The translations under genes and the position numbers were made by a program. This document shows positions 1 through 11,431 of a DNA stretch of 64,000 nt, piece by piece. The notes beneath the pieces were generated by a model that had not been told where the DNA came from, searched no databases, and saw nothing but the letters and a program-made list of their open reading frames with translations. The DNA lies in assembly GCA_001566295.1 (NCBI GenBank), contig KQ964272.1, positions 1 through 64,000 on the forward strand. Reading direction: 5' to 3'. Source of the DNA: Microdochium bolleyi. Taxonomy: Eukaryota > Ascomycota > Sordariomycetes > Xylariales > Microdochiaceae. Numbering within the stretch: position 1 is the stretch's first letter; each line of letters begins with the position of its first letter.

Positions 1-46
1 TTTTTTATTTTTTATTTTTTATTTTTTATTTTTTATTTTTTATTTA
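1..46. repeat. (TTTTTTA)6 microsatellite
   Basis: Six perfect copies of the 7-mer TTTTTTA occupy positions 1-42, followed by a partial copy. The array touches the left edge, so its true length is unknown. The unit lacks the G-run of fungal telomere repeats (TTAGGG), so it reads as a simple A/T satellite. Confidence 0.95.
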
Positions 47-954
47 CTGTTATTATTGCCTTCGCCGTCACGGTGACGGGCGAACGGATGCTCAGACAGT
101 AGGAAGGGGTCGAGAACTTCTTGATGTTTCCAGCGGGCAAAGGATTTGGGAAGGACTACATTTCAAGAGGGAGCAGGCCTACAGGAGGGGACTGAATGCG
201 AGGATGCAAAGAAGGAGAGGTTAGAAACAAAGAGGAAGAACAGGAAACACATGGACAGACTTGCGTCCCTCCTGGACACGAGCTTTCCCCATTCTCCGTA
301 TCCACGAGCGGCGTTGTCTTCACGTGATGGATCTCTTCCCTCCTTTTTGGGAGCCCAGAGACTTCGGGTCAGACACAGGAAGGTGTCTTTCTCGCTCACG
401 CGGTTCGAGAGGAGAGAGCCGCCTTTCAGGTCTAGACACGCACAGCGTGGGTATGTGGGTGTGTCTTTGTGCGCTGTGATAACCTCGGAGTAACTGAAAG
501 CAAGGGAAAAAAGAAGACGTGCAGGTACCTCACTGCCAACGATGAGCGGAAAAAGCTGCTGTAGCGCCGGCGGCTCGACAGAGACATGAACACACTAATC
601 AAGACTCGGACTGAAATCCACACAGTACCATAAGATAAATGTGCGCGAAGTGTAACCGGAAACCCTATCTCGTGGCACGGGGCGGTTTTGGATGGCCTTG
701 GTTAGCCCTTGCCTGATCTTTCTCCAGCGCCAGATATACCCTAGAGTGACACGTTATGACCTGAGGAGCGGCGGGACAGGACGAGCAATAAGGAATCATG
801 TGAATTTTCGAGAGTCCTGTGGCAGGACGAGACTCTTTACCAGCATATACTTCTCTTCAAAAATCTATGTACAAGAAAATCGCCACGATGCTCGTTAACT
901 CTGGCACGAGACCGCTGAACTCGCCACCTGTCTCCCCGCCATCCACTTTGGGAC
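47..954. other. Gene-free left flank
   Basis: I see no convincing coding region here. The short frames have no recognisable domain and overlap each other on both strands. The right part is downstream of the minus-strand gene ending at 955 and probably holds its 3' UTR. Confidence 0.5.
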
Positions 955-2211
955 TCAACTTTCATCGTCACTCGAAGCCAAGGCATCCTCGTCGTCGCCC
1001 TCCTGCCTTGCTTCTCTCGATTCTGCCGCCTCCTCCTCTTCGTCATCATCGTCCACATGCGTCGAAAAGTACCGCACCAGCGCGCCGTACGACTTGTCCC
1101 GGAACAGCTGCGCCATGTTGGCCCAGTGCTTCGGCTCGCCGCCGAGGTACGGGTTCCTGGCGAGCTTGGCGCCCGTGGCCTCAAAGGTGCGGTTCAGCTC
1201 CTCGAGTCGCTCCTCCTTGCGCTGCTGAAGCAGCATGTTGAGCTCTTCCGTGGTGTGCGCAGCCTCAGCGAGCTCGCAGACGTCGCGGTGGAACGTCTCA
1301 GGGTCCTGCAGCGTGAAGGAGAAGGTGTTGTGCTGGGGCTGCAGCTGCCGGAACAGGTCGGACTGCCGCATGTTGAACTTGTCAGCGGGCCAGCGCCACT
1401 TGCGGGCGATGTTGCGGATGGACGGCTCGTCAAGACGCATCCCGCCGGCCTGGTTCAGGGCCAGGCGCGCAGGCGTGAGCTCGTTCTTGTCCTTGCCCCT
1501 GACCAGGGCGTCGATCACGCGGGGCTCCATGCCGAGCTGGATGTGCCTGAGCACCCACTCCTTGACGCCGATGGTGAGCTTAGTGGCGTCGAGCTCCTCA
1601 AAGCCATGGTTGTGCGCGGTGGCGCCGCGGACGTGCACAAGACGGTTATGGTGGTCGATGTTGGCGAGGAGGCGGGCATTGCAGCCGTAGCCCTTGCGGA
1701 TCTCACGCTTCCTCTTGCCGGTGCTCTTGCTGGGCAGCGGTGTCTTGGCCATGTACCGGCACTTCCACTCACGGTGGGTGACGCCGTCCTGCTTGAGATA
1801 GGAGCGGCGGCGCGGCGTCCAGAGGTTGTCTATCCAGATCCATAGCGCGTCCCACTGTTCCTCGGGGAAGGTGGTCGGGTTGTTGACTACGTCGAAGAGC
1901 TTATACCGCCACTCGAGGATCTCAGGAGGGGCAACGACTGGACACAGCTCGGCTGGCACATCGCTGTTGGTAATTTCTCGGTAGTCTCGATCATGCTGTG
2001 TGGGGAATGGCGCGTCCCAGGTTGGTGTGGCCGGCAACGTCCCCGTTGCTGGTCGATGTGGAACATATGCCTGGTAGGGCTGCTGCTGGAACGGAGGCTG
2101 GCCCGGGAAGAAATAAGGATTATCAGAAGTCCCGAGGTACGGGTTGCCGGAGTCGTCCATGTTATCCCATCGCTCCCATGGCGGTGTGAGCTGGGTAGAG
2201 ATACTGGCCAT
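955..2211 (-). CDS. WRKY/GCM1/FAR1-type zinc-finger protein, putative DNA-binding
   Basis: Single-exon frame of 418 residues, starting at the first in-frame ATG (2211); the frame stays open five codons further upstream without an ATG. Residues 1-90 are Pro/Gln/Tyr-rich and probably disordered. Residues 149-204 carry a WKC motif (Cys151), GCNARL (Cys177) and HNH (His200, His202), a C-x25-C-x22-H-x-H pattern that fits the WRKY/GCM1, FLYWCH and FAR1 zinc fingers, including those of MULE transposases. A basic run (KRKREIRK) lies between the cysteines. The middle is helical with no DDE transposase core visible. The C-terminus is very acidic (DDDDEEEEAAES, then DDES). It may be a transcription factor or a protein derived from a transposase N-terminus; the family call comes from motif spacing only. 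It is divergent from the SWIB gene at 3426. Confidence 0.8.
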   Translation of the reverse strand: MASISTQLTPPWERWDNMDDSGNPYLGTSDNPYFFPGQPPFQQQPYQAYVPHRPATGTLPATPTWDAPFPTQHDRDYREITNSDVPAELCPVVAPPEILEWRYKLFDVVNNPTTFPEEQWDALWIWIDNLWTPRRRSYLKQDGVTHREWKCRYMAKTPLPSKSTGKRKREIRKGYGCNARLLANIDHHNRLVHVRGATAHNHGFEELDATKLTIGVKEWVLRHIQLGMEPRVIDALVRGKDKNELTPARLALNQAGGMRLDEPSIRNIARKWRWPADKFNMRQSDLFRQLQPQHNTFSFTLQDPETFHRDVCELAEAAHTTEELNMLLQQRKEERLEELNRTFEATGAKLARNPYLGGEPKHWANMAQLFRDKSYGALVRYFSTHVDDDDEEEEAAESREARQEGDDEDALASSDDES

Positions 2212-3425
2212 GAGACCGGCTGGCAAAGTCGATGGGTAAATGGGGAAAAGCTAGGAGAGGACCAGCAGAAGCAGAAGTAGGAGCGGAGGCAGAAGGATCA
2301 GGATCGTAGCCTCCCGGCACCGCTGCGCATGCACGAGCTTATAACATGAACGCCTGATTGAGACTCGGGAAACCCGTCGAATACCCGTTAAGCTACAAGC
2401 CCATTCATCGCGTTGGCGGCGACCAGATGCAACGTTTCGAGACCCCTGGCCTGGCGCCGGGTATCGAGGCCTGTTGACTGTCTCGAGCATGTAAGCCGAG
2501 CAGCACGAATAGGATGAAGCAACCAGTAGCCTACCAGGTCCGGGCTCGAGCTTGAGCTATGGCATCGCACAGGGTCTGCAAGAAGTCGGCGCCTTGGGCG
2601 GTGCTGGTGGACTCTGGCCGGTCGATGCTGGCCTCCTGCATAGCAGCGGCCGAAGAGGGGCCCAAGTCATCCCATCTTAAGGACAGAGAAGGACAGGTCG
2701 TCTGATGGCCGAGATGTGTGAGGTGAGCACCCGAGACGGCCGATGTTGGCCTGGACAGGTTACATGCGTGTGCCTGGATGGATGGATGGTGCCTTGCAGG
2801 GGGGTCCTGTCGCTCGTGCCCAAGTGTGGGCAGCTCGGAAGCTTGAGCTTTGTAGATCTGGAGACGCAACGTGCGAGTGCCGGGCTTATCGATTGCAACC
2901 TGGCCGGCGCCAATCGCAGCCGCGCCCAGCGCCGCGCAGGCACGTCACTCGGGCAACCTGGAACCCCATTGCCAAACCTCCGCCTTCGCATCGTGTGATT
3001 GCAAGCTCCTGCTCCGGCGCCGACCACTTCTGCCAGCGCTCTCCCCCGCTGCTCGGCTCGGACTGTCCCCTGCCCGCCTGCCCCATCGTTGTCCGAACAT
3101 CCACTCCAATCAGGCACCGTTGCTCTCGCTTCGCATACACACGAACGCCACCACCTGCGGCCTCCCAAACACGTCGCATCGCAGCCACCCAGAACAGCTC
3201 CGCGAGCCACTTGCGCCTGACGACGGCACGCCAGCTTCCTAGCAGAAACGATCGTTGCACTCGCAACGTCAGATCTGCCGCATCACCCGAAGCTCAGCCT
3301 CCCGCAAGGGTCACCACGGGCTGCACCCACACTGCACCAGCCCGATATGTTGTGACGGCCGCTGCACTTATCAAACCCCTTCAACCCCCATCGCATCCGG
3401 CCGCTCCTTCTGGTCGCTCTTCAAC
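2212..3425. promoter_or_regulatory. Divergent intergenic region
   Basis: This 1.2 kb gap separates two divergent genes and should hold both promoters and 5' leaders. Many overlapping open frames occur on both strands, but they are GC-driven with no recognisable domains. The stretch before 3426 is C-rich with CCAATC at 3106-3113, typical of a fungal core promoter and leader. I see no TATA box I would defend. Confidence 0.4.
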
Positions 3426-4446
3426 ATGTCCGAACCACGTCAGTCGACCCCTGGACCCCCACTTGCTGATCATCTTGGTGGATGGGTAATGGTATGGTAG
3501 CATCGTGAACTCCTACTGACCTTGCCTGCCTGCCAGTCTCTGCCGAGGATGAGAGGCACTACACGCAGATCATTGACGGCATTCTGTCCAGCGTGGACCT
3601 CGAGACAGTGACCCGCAAGAAGATCAGAAGCAGTCTCGAAGCAGCCCTTGGCGGCAAGGATCTCAGCGATCAAAAGGTACCACACAGAGGGAGCTATAGC
3701 TTGCCGCTCCAACTTGCTGACCACGGACTTCTCGGGCTCACTAGCATGCGATCAAAGAGCTGATCGAACAGCGCTTCGACGCCATCTCCAACGACGCTCA
3801 ACCCGACGAGGCCTCTCCACAGCCGTCCCCCAAGCGCCCGGCCAATGGCTACGACGACAACGACGACGATGCCGACGGCGACGAGATCAGAGTGTCTTCC
3901 GCACCGCCCAAGAAGAAGCAGCGCAAGGAGAAGAGCGAAGGCACTGAGGATGCCGACGCCAAGCTAGCTGCGATGCTGCAGGCTGAGGAGAATTCCCGGT
4001 CAAGAGCGACTCGCGGCGGCGGCGCCAAGGCCAAGGTCGTCAAGAAGAAGGCCGCGCCCAGGAAGAAGAGCGCGAAGCGGGTCGGTCCTGACGATGATAG
4101 CGACGTGGACGGCAGCGACGCGCCGCCGAAGCGCAAGGCTGGCGGCGGCTTCACGAAGCCATTCAACCTGAGCGAAGCACTCTCTGACGTCTGCGGAGAG
4201 ACCAGGGTCAGTGTTTCTCTGATAAGTTGTGATGCTTGATATTGACATCGTGCACAGCTCCCTCGAACACAAGTAGTCAGCAAGCTCTGGGAGTACATCA
4301 AGGCGAATGAGTTACAAGACCCCGCGGACAAGCGACAGATCATGTGCGACGACAAGCTGAACGCCATTTTCAAGACGGGCCGCATCTCCATGTTCCAAAT
4401 GAATAAGCATATCGGCAACCACCTCTACCCGGTCGAGGACGAATAA
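3426..4446 (+). CDS. SWIB/MDM2 and DEK_C domain chromatin protein (Tri1/Uaf30-like)
   Basis: Four exons by inference: 3426-3438, 3537-3676, 3745-4206 and 4258-4446, with introns of 98, 68 and 51 nt. The first exon is only 13 nt and gives MSEP; it splices to LSAEDERHYTQIIDGIL, which opens a DEK_C-type helical domain continuing through VTRKKIRSSLEAALGGKDLS and KELIEQRFDAI. A Lys/Arg- and acid-rich linker follows (PKKKQRKEK, KKKAAPRKKSAKR), then a C-terminal SWIB domain: FTKPFNLSEAL, LPRTQVVSKLWEYIKANELQ, MFQMNKHIGNHLYP. This order is that of yeast Tri1/Uaf30 (the latter an upstream activation factor subunit for RNA polymerase I). Likely nuclear or nucleolar. Which paralogue it represents cannot be decided from sequence alone. 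Confidence 0.9.
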
Positions 4447-5767
4447 TGCAAACATATCGAAAGCACACGTAACCTCTACTTGAACTTGCCCTCAAGCTAG
4501 TTTAGCCTGCATCTCCAAAGTAGGAAGCTTCTTTCACAGCTCAAACAGCACGAACAACATGGTTCATCTACCATAGTCACAATCTCCGTTCTTCATTTTC
4601 CTCTCATGTAACATACAAAGGCCGCGGTGTTCGCAGGAAGGGTGGACTAAGGACCCGACAGGGGATATTCTGGCGCATCTCGATTTCTGGATTTGCTGGC
4701 CTGAAGGGCACATCCCATGATTACTTTATTCATATAGCGTGGCGTCCACTCGTCCACCAGCACTCTGCCAACATGGGCAGTATGCTGCGGGGAAGTACAA
4801 AAAAGCGACAATCTAGCGACAGCGAATATACCTCAATGATTGCAGCGAGCCTGGAATTGCGACACTGACTGAAGAGTGTAGATAATTAAGTGGTGGCCAC
4901 CGAGACACGCCAAATGTGCAACAATAATGATATTCCGAGTGCTGCACGGGCGAGATGAATCATGATGAGCGAGACGTGCCCAGCAATAACATGTGTGCTT
5001 CTGCAGCGGCTCAGAGGCTATGCGCTGAAGCCAATCTGAGGTGGCGGAGTTGACGTATTGCCATGAACACGGGAAGGAGTCATCGGTCATCCACACTTCA
5101 GGCGAAAGCACAGCCCGAGCTGAGCCCGAGGAAAGCCTCAGCGGGAGAACGCCACTGTCTGCGCTCTGTTAGGAGCTCCGGGGGTCGCAAGCGTACGGTG
5201 CTACGTAGCGCTCTGCGGCAGACAGGGTGCATTCCAATCTTACTCTCTGACTCCTCTCGTGTGTTCGTGCCGGCAGTGGGCGTGCGCGCGTGGCTCAACT
5301 CGGCGTGGTGACAAATTGGACACTGCGGGACCCCACGCATCAGCACAAGCCGACCCTTCGGAAGCTCTTCTCCACTCTGGAAACCCCTCCAGATAAGTTT
5401 ATTCCGCAGCACAACACCATCGTCACCATATTCCGCCCACTTTTTCCCACCACGACACCCGACTCTTAAGGGGGCTCTGAGCTCTGTGACGTCCCAGACT
5501 CATACCCGTACCGCGGCAATTCACCCAAGAGACCACTCGAAGAAGCATCCATACCGCACGCAGCGCACAGCTTGAGGCACAATCTGCACCCAGCTCACGT
5601 CTCGTCAACCTGCCAGATCACTCTATATCACCGACGACATATCATCCCGGTCGGAAATCCTAAGCGGACTTGTCGCAAGTTCCTCGGGCACCTCCGTGTT
5701 CCTCCATACGATACATTATCTCCACATAGCTTCTTCCGTAGCTCAGCCTGGGAGCACAAAACTGCCA
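4447..5767. other. Intergenic, 3' of SWIB gene and 5' of HEL2
   Basis: No gene seen. The first few hundred bases are AT-richer, consistent with a 3' UTR. From about 5420 the sequence becomes a C-rich leader-like tract before the HEL2 ATG. Small open frames at 5572-5826 may be translated leader frames but lack any domain. Confidence 0.45.
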
Positions 5768-8316
5768 ATGGAAGCTCCCTCTGCGCCCGCTGCGCAGACT
5801 GGTGGTGGCCGACCACCAAATGCTAGAGGCCGAGGCGGACGAGGCCGCGGCCGCGGCGGCAATGCCGGTGGGAACAATAACAACAACAGTAGAAGCGGAC
5901 GCGGAGGCTCCCGATCACAACCGAAAGGCAGCAGCGAGGACAAAAAGGACAGTGCCGCTACAGACGTAGACCCAGCGACTCTCCCAAAAGCGCCAGTCAC
6001 GATCCCCGCAGCCGAAGGTACGGAAGGCGAGGATGATGTCGAGGCCGAGGTCTGCTTCATCTGCGCCAGCCCCGTTATCCACCAGTCGGTCGCGCCGTGC
6101 AACCATCGGACATGTCATATCTGTTCGCTGCGCATGAGGGCCTTGTATAAGAGCAAGGAATGCGCGCATTGCCGAGTATGTTACCCCGATGCCGAATACT
6201 TGCTAGACAGGGGAATTGCTAACGCGAATTCGAATCTCAGACACTTGCACCTTTCGTCATATTCACCGATGACGGCACAAAACGGTACGAAGATTATGCC
6301 GACGCCGACATCTCCACGACCGACGATAACATTGGCATCCGGTATGCCAAGGAAGACATTGTCGGCGACACCGTGCTGCTGCTGCGGTACAACTGCCCTG
6401 AGGCGTCCTGCGACTTTGCTGGGCTAGGCTGGCCAAACCTGCACAAGCATGTGCGCTCGACGCACAACAAGAAGATGTGCGATCTGTGCACGAGGAACAA
6501 AAAGGTCTTCACACACGAGCACGAGCTGTTCACCGACAAGGAGCTGGAGAAGCACATGCGACATGGCGACGACCGGCCGGGTGCAGTCGACCAGACTGGA
6601 TTCAAGGGCCACCCGCTGTGCGCGTTTTGCGGCTCGCGCTTCTACGATGCCGACAAGCTGTACGAGCACTGCCGCGAAAAGCACGAGCGGTGCTTCTTGT
6701 GCGACCGGCAAGACCCGCGACAGCCACATTACTACCGTGACTACAACTCGTTAGAAGAGCACTTCAGGAAGGACCACTTCATCTGTCTCGACCGTGAGTG
6801 TCTGGAGAAAAAGTTCGTTGTGTTTGCTTCCGAGATGGATCTCAAGGCGCACCAGCTCGCGGAGCACGGTACAACGCTTAGCAAGGACGTGAGGAGAGAC
6901 GCTCGGCAAGTCGACATTTCTGGCTTCGATTTTCGCCAGCCATACCAGGAGCCAACTCGCGGAGGGCGGGCTGGTCGGGGCAGAGGCAGAGACAACAGAG
7001 ATGGCGGCGGCGGCGAGCCGACAGGACGGGACGGTCGCAGGGGCAGAGACCCGAACGCAGAGCCCATCCCGGCCAGCTCAGCGCAACCACTCCGTCGGGA
7101 CGAGCTGGCTTTCCAGAGGCAAATGGCTATCCACTCATCGCAATCCGTCTCGACTCGGACCTTCGGCGGGCAGCTCTCGTCGTCGAACCCGACACCAGCA
7201 GCAGCGAGTGGACGCGGCAATGCAGCAGCCTCGACTAATGTACCCACGGCTGCCCTCGACGGGCTCACAATATCCGAAGCCAACATGACACCCGAAGACC
7301 GCGCCCGGCAAGTACGCCACGGCGCCGTGTTGGAGCGCGCAGCGAACTTGCTGCAGAACGATCAGAACAAGCTGAACACATTCCGGAACCATATCTCGTC
7401 CTACCGGCAGGGCAAGCAGACCGGTACCGCGCTGATCGATGCCTTCTTCTCCCTGTTTACTGACACATCGGCCTCGGCGCTGGGCACGCTTGTGCGCGAG
7501 GTCGCCGACCTTTTCGAGGACAAGGGCAAGGCCGACGGTCTGCGAAAGGCCTGGAGCGACTGGCGCGCCATCAACGAGGACTACCCTTCCCTCCCCGGCC
7601 TGGGCGGCATGCACGGCGCCACGACGTCGAGCAGCGGCTGGGCGTCTGCGGCGTCCTCGACATCTGCGCAGCAGACCCCGTCGGCGGGGACGGGCAACAA
7701 CCAGCGGCACACGACCCGCGTGCTCAAGCTCAAGAGCTCGACGCAGCAGTCCCGCCGGTCCAGCGTCGGCCAGGCAGGCGGCGTGCTGATCCCGACGACG
7801 GCAGCCTCCCGACCACCCCCACCCGCGACAGCGACCTCGGCGTTCCCCGCCCTGCCGGCCAGCGGCGCGAAGCGGAGCAACGCCCCGAGCGTCTCCGCGG
7901 CCTCGCGCGCGACCGCCAACGCACTCTGGGGCGTCAGCAACAACAGCGCCAGCTATGGCGGCTATGGCGGCGCCCCGTCCTCCTCTTCCTCCTCCTCTCA
8001 GCAGCAGCAAGCCCGCCCGCCACCGGTCCGTACCACGAACCGCGGCGGCGCCGGGCCGGACGCCTTCCCCGCGCTCCCCGCGGCCCCGAAGCCGACGACC
8101 ACGATCTTCGGCTACGGCCGCGGAGCCGTGCGACGGGATTTCGGCGGCAGCGGCTCGCAACAAGGGTCCGGGTTCTCGTGGGGCGGCGGCTCCGGAGATG
8201 CGAGTGGCAGTGGCAGTGCCCCCGCGGGCGAGGATGGCGGCGAGGAGGACGGCGGTGCCGGGAAGGGGAAGAAGGGCAACAAGGGCAGGAAGAAGGTGCT
8301 CGTTCAGTGGGGTTAA
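5768..8316 (+). CDS. HEL2: RING and C2H2 zinc-finger E3 ubiquitin ligase Hel2/ZNF598
   Basis: Two exons (5768-6175 and 6241-8316; 65-nt intron starting GTATGT) give 827 residues. An N-terminal RGG/Gly-Asn tract (about 20-50) precedes a RING finger with Cys96, Cys99, Cys111, His113, Cys116, Cys119, Cys132 and Cys135. Exon 2 opens with TLAPFVIFTDDGTKRYEDY, the conserved post-RING segment. A series of zinc fingers follows: CPEASCDFAGLGWPNLHKH, CDLC, LCAFCGSRFYDADKLYEH, CFLCD and CLDRECLEKKFVVF. The C-terminal half is low-complexity, Ser/Ala/Gly-rich. In yeast and animals this ligase recognises collided ribosomes and ubiquitinates small-subunit proteins, starting ribosome-associated quality control; it acts in the cytosol on polysomes. 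Domain order and spacing fit the family closely. A downstream ATG of the same frame exists inside exon 2, but it would lose the RING. Confidence 0.95.
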
Positions 8317-11300
8317 GGAGGTCCCGGGAGATAAAAGGGACGGTATTTCATATAGGTTATCTCGACCTGTGTGGTCGGCCGTGATGGCGGAGGACCTTGA
8401 TGGGCCTACGGCACTGGCCTGGGTACGCGCTACACAATGTGTGCGGACCCCTCTTGCGGGACTGCCAATCATGCCGTCCCTTTAGAGAGGGGACATTCTA
8501 GTGCGGGGGAAAAAAATAAGAGCATATGACGCCAGCTTGTGTAGTTCAGCTTCTTGTGAACATAGCCATCGAACATATGGGAATTATCCCACGGCCGCAC
8601 GCGCGCGGGTGCCCGTGCACTATTTGGGGGAAGGTACGCCTTGTGGGCCGGACGCCCGGGGACTTGTACGGAACATCGACAAAGGACAGACAAATCCACA
8701 CAGATTGCCGTGACCTCAGGTTTCTACTATCTAGCATGGGGCACCGCACGACCTCAGCAGCTTCTGGCATGTTTCGAATAGTTACTGTCTACGGAGATGC
8801 CCCCTGCTTGGAGGCGCTCATGTATTCACTGAGGCTGAGCCTTTTCTTTCTGGGCTCCTTTTCCGATAAGTGATGAGTGCGCTTTGAGCGGGAATATATA
8901 AGAACTTGGCGGCCAGCACAGGCGTGATTGACGCATGGATTCCGATGTGATGAGCTATCGGCGGTCAATCTGTGCAACGTACTCTTCAAGGGGCTTGAGT
9001 GGTTCAGCTCAGCATGATCACCTCCATTTTCGCGAGGTTTGTCCGACCAGTGAGGAAGCAGGCCTTGCCATGATACGTCCAATGTAGAGATGATTGCAGC
9101 AGCTGATGCTCCTCCAGTGCGAGCCGGGGGAGGTCGAAGACATATTCAAGTATCACGGTCCTAGTGTATCGGTTGCTTCGCATGTGACATATAGTGCGCT
9201 TGCCATTCAAGCTTGCCATTCAATACATTGATCCCGTCGTCAACGGAGGTAGTTTGCTTGCCTGAGCTAACTGAGTTTACGGGCAGCGGTATGAAGCCAT
9301 CCCCGTATCAGCGCCTGCCTTGACGGTTCCCGTCTCGGCGTCGGTGCATGGGGAGGGTCTGATTAACCAGATGAGCATTTATCCATATTGGGGAGGGTTA
9401 CATGGACGTCACAGTGTCCTTTACGCGGTTGGCCAATCGCGTCGAGGCGTACGAGTTTGACAGCTCGGCCACCCTACGAGGACAGAGTTTCGTATTCTAG
9501 GCACCTGAATTGAAGCATGTGAGTGTCGTGGCAGCCTGGTGCTCTTCTCGGCATCGCACTGTACTCCAAGAATGGAGATTAAACAAAGGTTCTTGCCGCC
9601 ACACCTACAGTCTCCACGGAACACCGATTATTGTCAGTGATTTGCAAGAACCGTGTATGCAAGGCATGTGCAGTGCTGTCGGGTACTGAAAGTGCCCGGC
9701 TTCTGAAGATTCGACGCAGCACGAGAGTTTGGATTCATCACGATTGACCCCGACACTCCGTCGACAAGCGAGGTGTGGAAGGATTGGCGCAACCCGTCGA
9801 GGATAAGCTCGCCGCGGCTGAATCAGGATTCATACAGCCTCAGACGAGAGAAGCGGCGGCTCCTCATGTCCTGGCTGCATGTCGGTCACTGTTGCTCGAA
9901 CTAGGTTTTTAGACGTGACCTGCACTGAGCTGGACAGACAGAGCTGAGGCTCGAGATGCCCAGCAAGGCAGCTGCGCGTGCTGGCTGGCGAGGAGGTGGT
10001 GTTTGAGGCGAATTGCCACGCGGGACGCTTCTGCAAGGGGCGGCTTGCCCGCGGACTCCAAGATTGTGTGGGGATCGGGGGTCGACCTGGAACAGTCCCG
10101 AACTCAACTTCAAGTCGAAGAATACGGGAAGATAGATTGGTCGCCGGCCGGCAATACAGACCTGAGCAAGGGAGGGAGATTTGCATCATGAGATTGCTCA
10201 CGCAGGACGGGGTGTTTTGTCAGCGAGTGGTCCAGCACAGCCCTCTTCGGCGCGTTTCTTCCCTTGCCTTGGGCGCAGAGACACACGCGTCCGCGCGGAC
10301 TGGCTGACGAAGGAAGGGATGCAAGACGAGGCCCGCGCCGTGGCCGGTCGGCCGCTAGCCTTCGGGGAGTGCTGCTAGGCCTGGGCATGGATGTGGGATG
10401 GCATCATCGGCCGTGCGCTGCAGGACGGCCCATTGGCTGGCCGGCGCCTCAGGGCTGGCTGCTTCCTTGTCGATGGATGGCTGCTGTCGTCTGAAACAAG
10501 CCCACAACAATTTTGACAATTTCGCGTTGTTGGACCCTGCGAGTCGTCCCATGTCGCCCGGATGTTTCGTCGTGGACCAGCCCACTGAGCCAGCACTCGG
10601 GGGGAGGTTGAGCATCGGGAGTCAGTCGGCGTAGGGTAGCGAGGATGCAAGATGCTCCTCGAGAACGGCCCTCCTCGTCGAGGAATGTTGCAACTGGAAG
10701 AGAGGGTGGGCTGTGAGTCGGGCTGTGAGTCGAGCCCGCTTCTCCCGTGCCGAAAGGTGGTTCGCAGCTGGGATGTGACAAGCGGGCGGCGGGCCGGCGG
10801 GACCTGCTGGGGAGGTGCGAAGGATGTGGGATCTGCTACGTTGGCCGTGTCCATTGCTAGCCCAGCAGTACTGGGAGCTCTTGCAACGCTGGAACTGCCG
10901 ACAAGCAAGGCCAGTCTAAGTGCAGTGACACAGTCTGTATAGTAGCAGTTAGCCCCAGAGCAGGCGCCACACGGTTCCACCCCCTTCTGCCACACAAACA
11001 CACACCTGGGCACACACACACACACCCGCCCGTGGACACCCAGACAGGACGGAGTGCAGACAGCCAGCAGTCAGCCAGCCCACCCGCACAGGTCAGCCAA
11101 GGTTGGGGCCACCCGTGGACCACCACCACCATTCAGTCTGTTGACCCGTCCGACTCTCGTTGGATCTCTCCTACACATCACCCTCAGAACATCGATAGCA
11201 GCATCACTCCCATCTGTAACGCCAGACCTCTGGCCCTCTGGATCTCTCGGACCTCGGACCTCGGACCTCTGAACTTCTGGACCTCTGGACTTTGAATCTC

Positions 11301-11350
11301 GCTAGTCACCACTCCACCAGTGACTCAATCGAGGCCCTCGACCAACATCC
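8317..11350. other. Three-kilobase gene-free region upstream of IRE1
   Basis: I find no coding region with a recognisable domain on either strand. A perfect 13-bp tandem duplication (GCTTGCCATTCAA) lies at 9198-9223. A CA-rich tract occurs around 10992-11028, and imperfect GGACCTC repeats at 11224-11292 sit in the presumed IRE1 promoter or leader. Frames at 9830-10201 and 10375-11025 (minus) have no domain and irregular composition. Confidence 0.5.
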
Positions 11351-11389
11351 ATGATCGGGCGTCACCAACAGCCCATGTCATTGATGTGA
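11351..11389 (+). promoter_or_regulatory. Upstream ORF in the IRE1 leader
   Basis: A 12-codon ATG..TGA frame beginning MIGRHQ ends 42 nt before the IRE1 start codon. If it lies in the mature leader it could lower translation of the kinase or make it stress-dependent. Presence in the mRNA is inferred, not shown. Confidence 0.5.
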
Positions 11390-11431
11390 GCCTCCACTCA
11401 CACGCAGCAGCGTCACTGCTCGAATATCACC

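Noticed and set aside
1..46. Telomere repeat at the left edge
   Set aside because: The unit is TTTTTTA, not TTAGGG or a known G-rich variant; it is a plain microsatellite.
2290..2400. Inverted GTAGC/GCTAC ends that look like a tRNA acceptor stem
   Set aside because: No cloverleaf can be drawn, and neither the T-loop nor the anticodon stem fits.
7135..8472. 445-residue minus-strand frame over the HEL2 C-terminal half
   Set aside because: Antisense of a GC-rich low-complexity coding region, with Arg/Gly/Ala-rich sequence and no domain.
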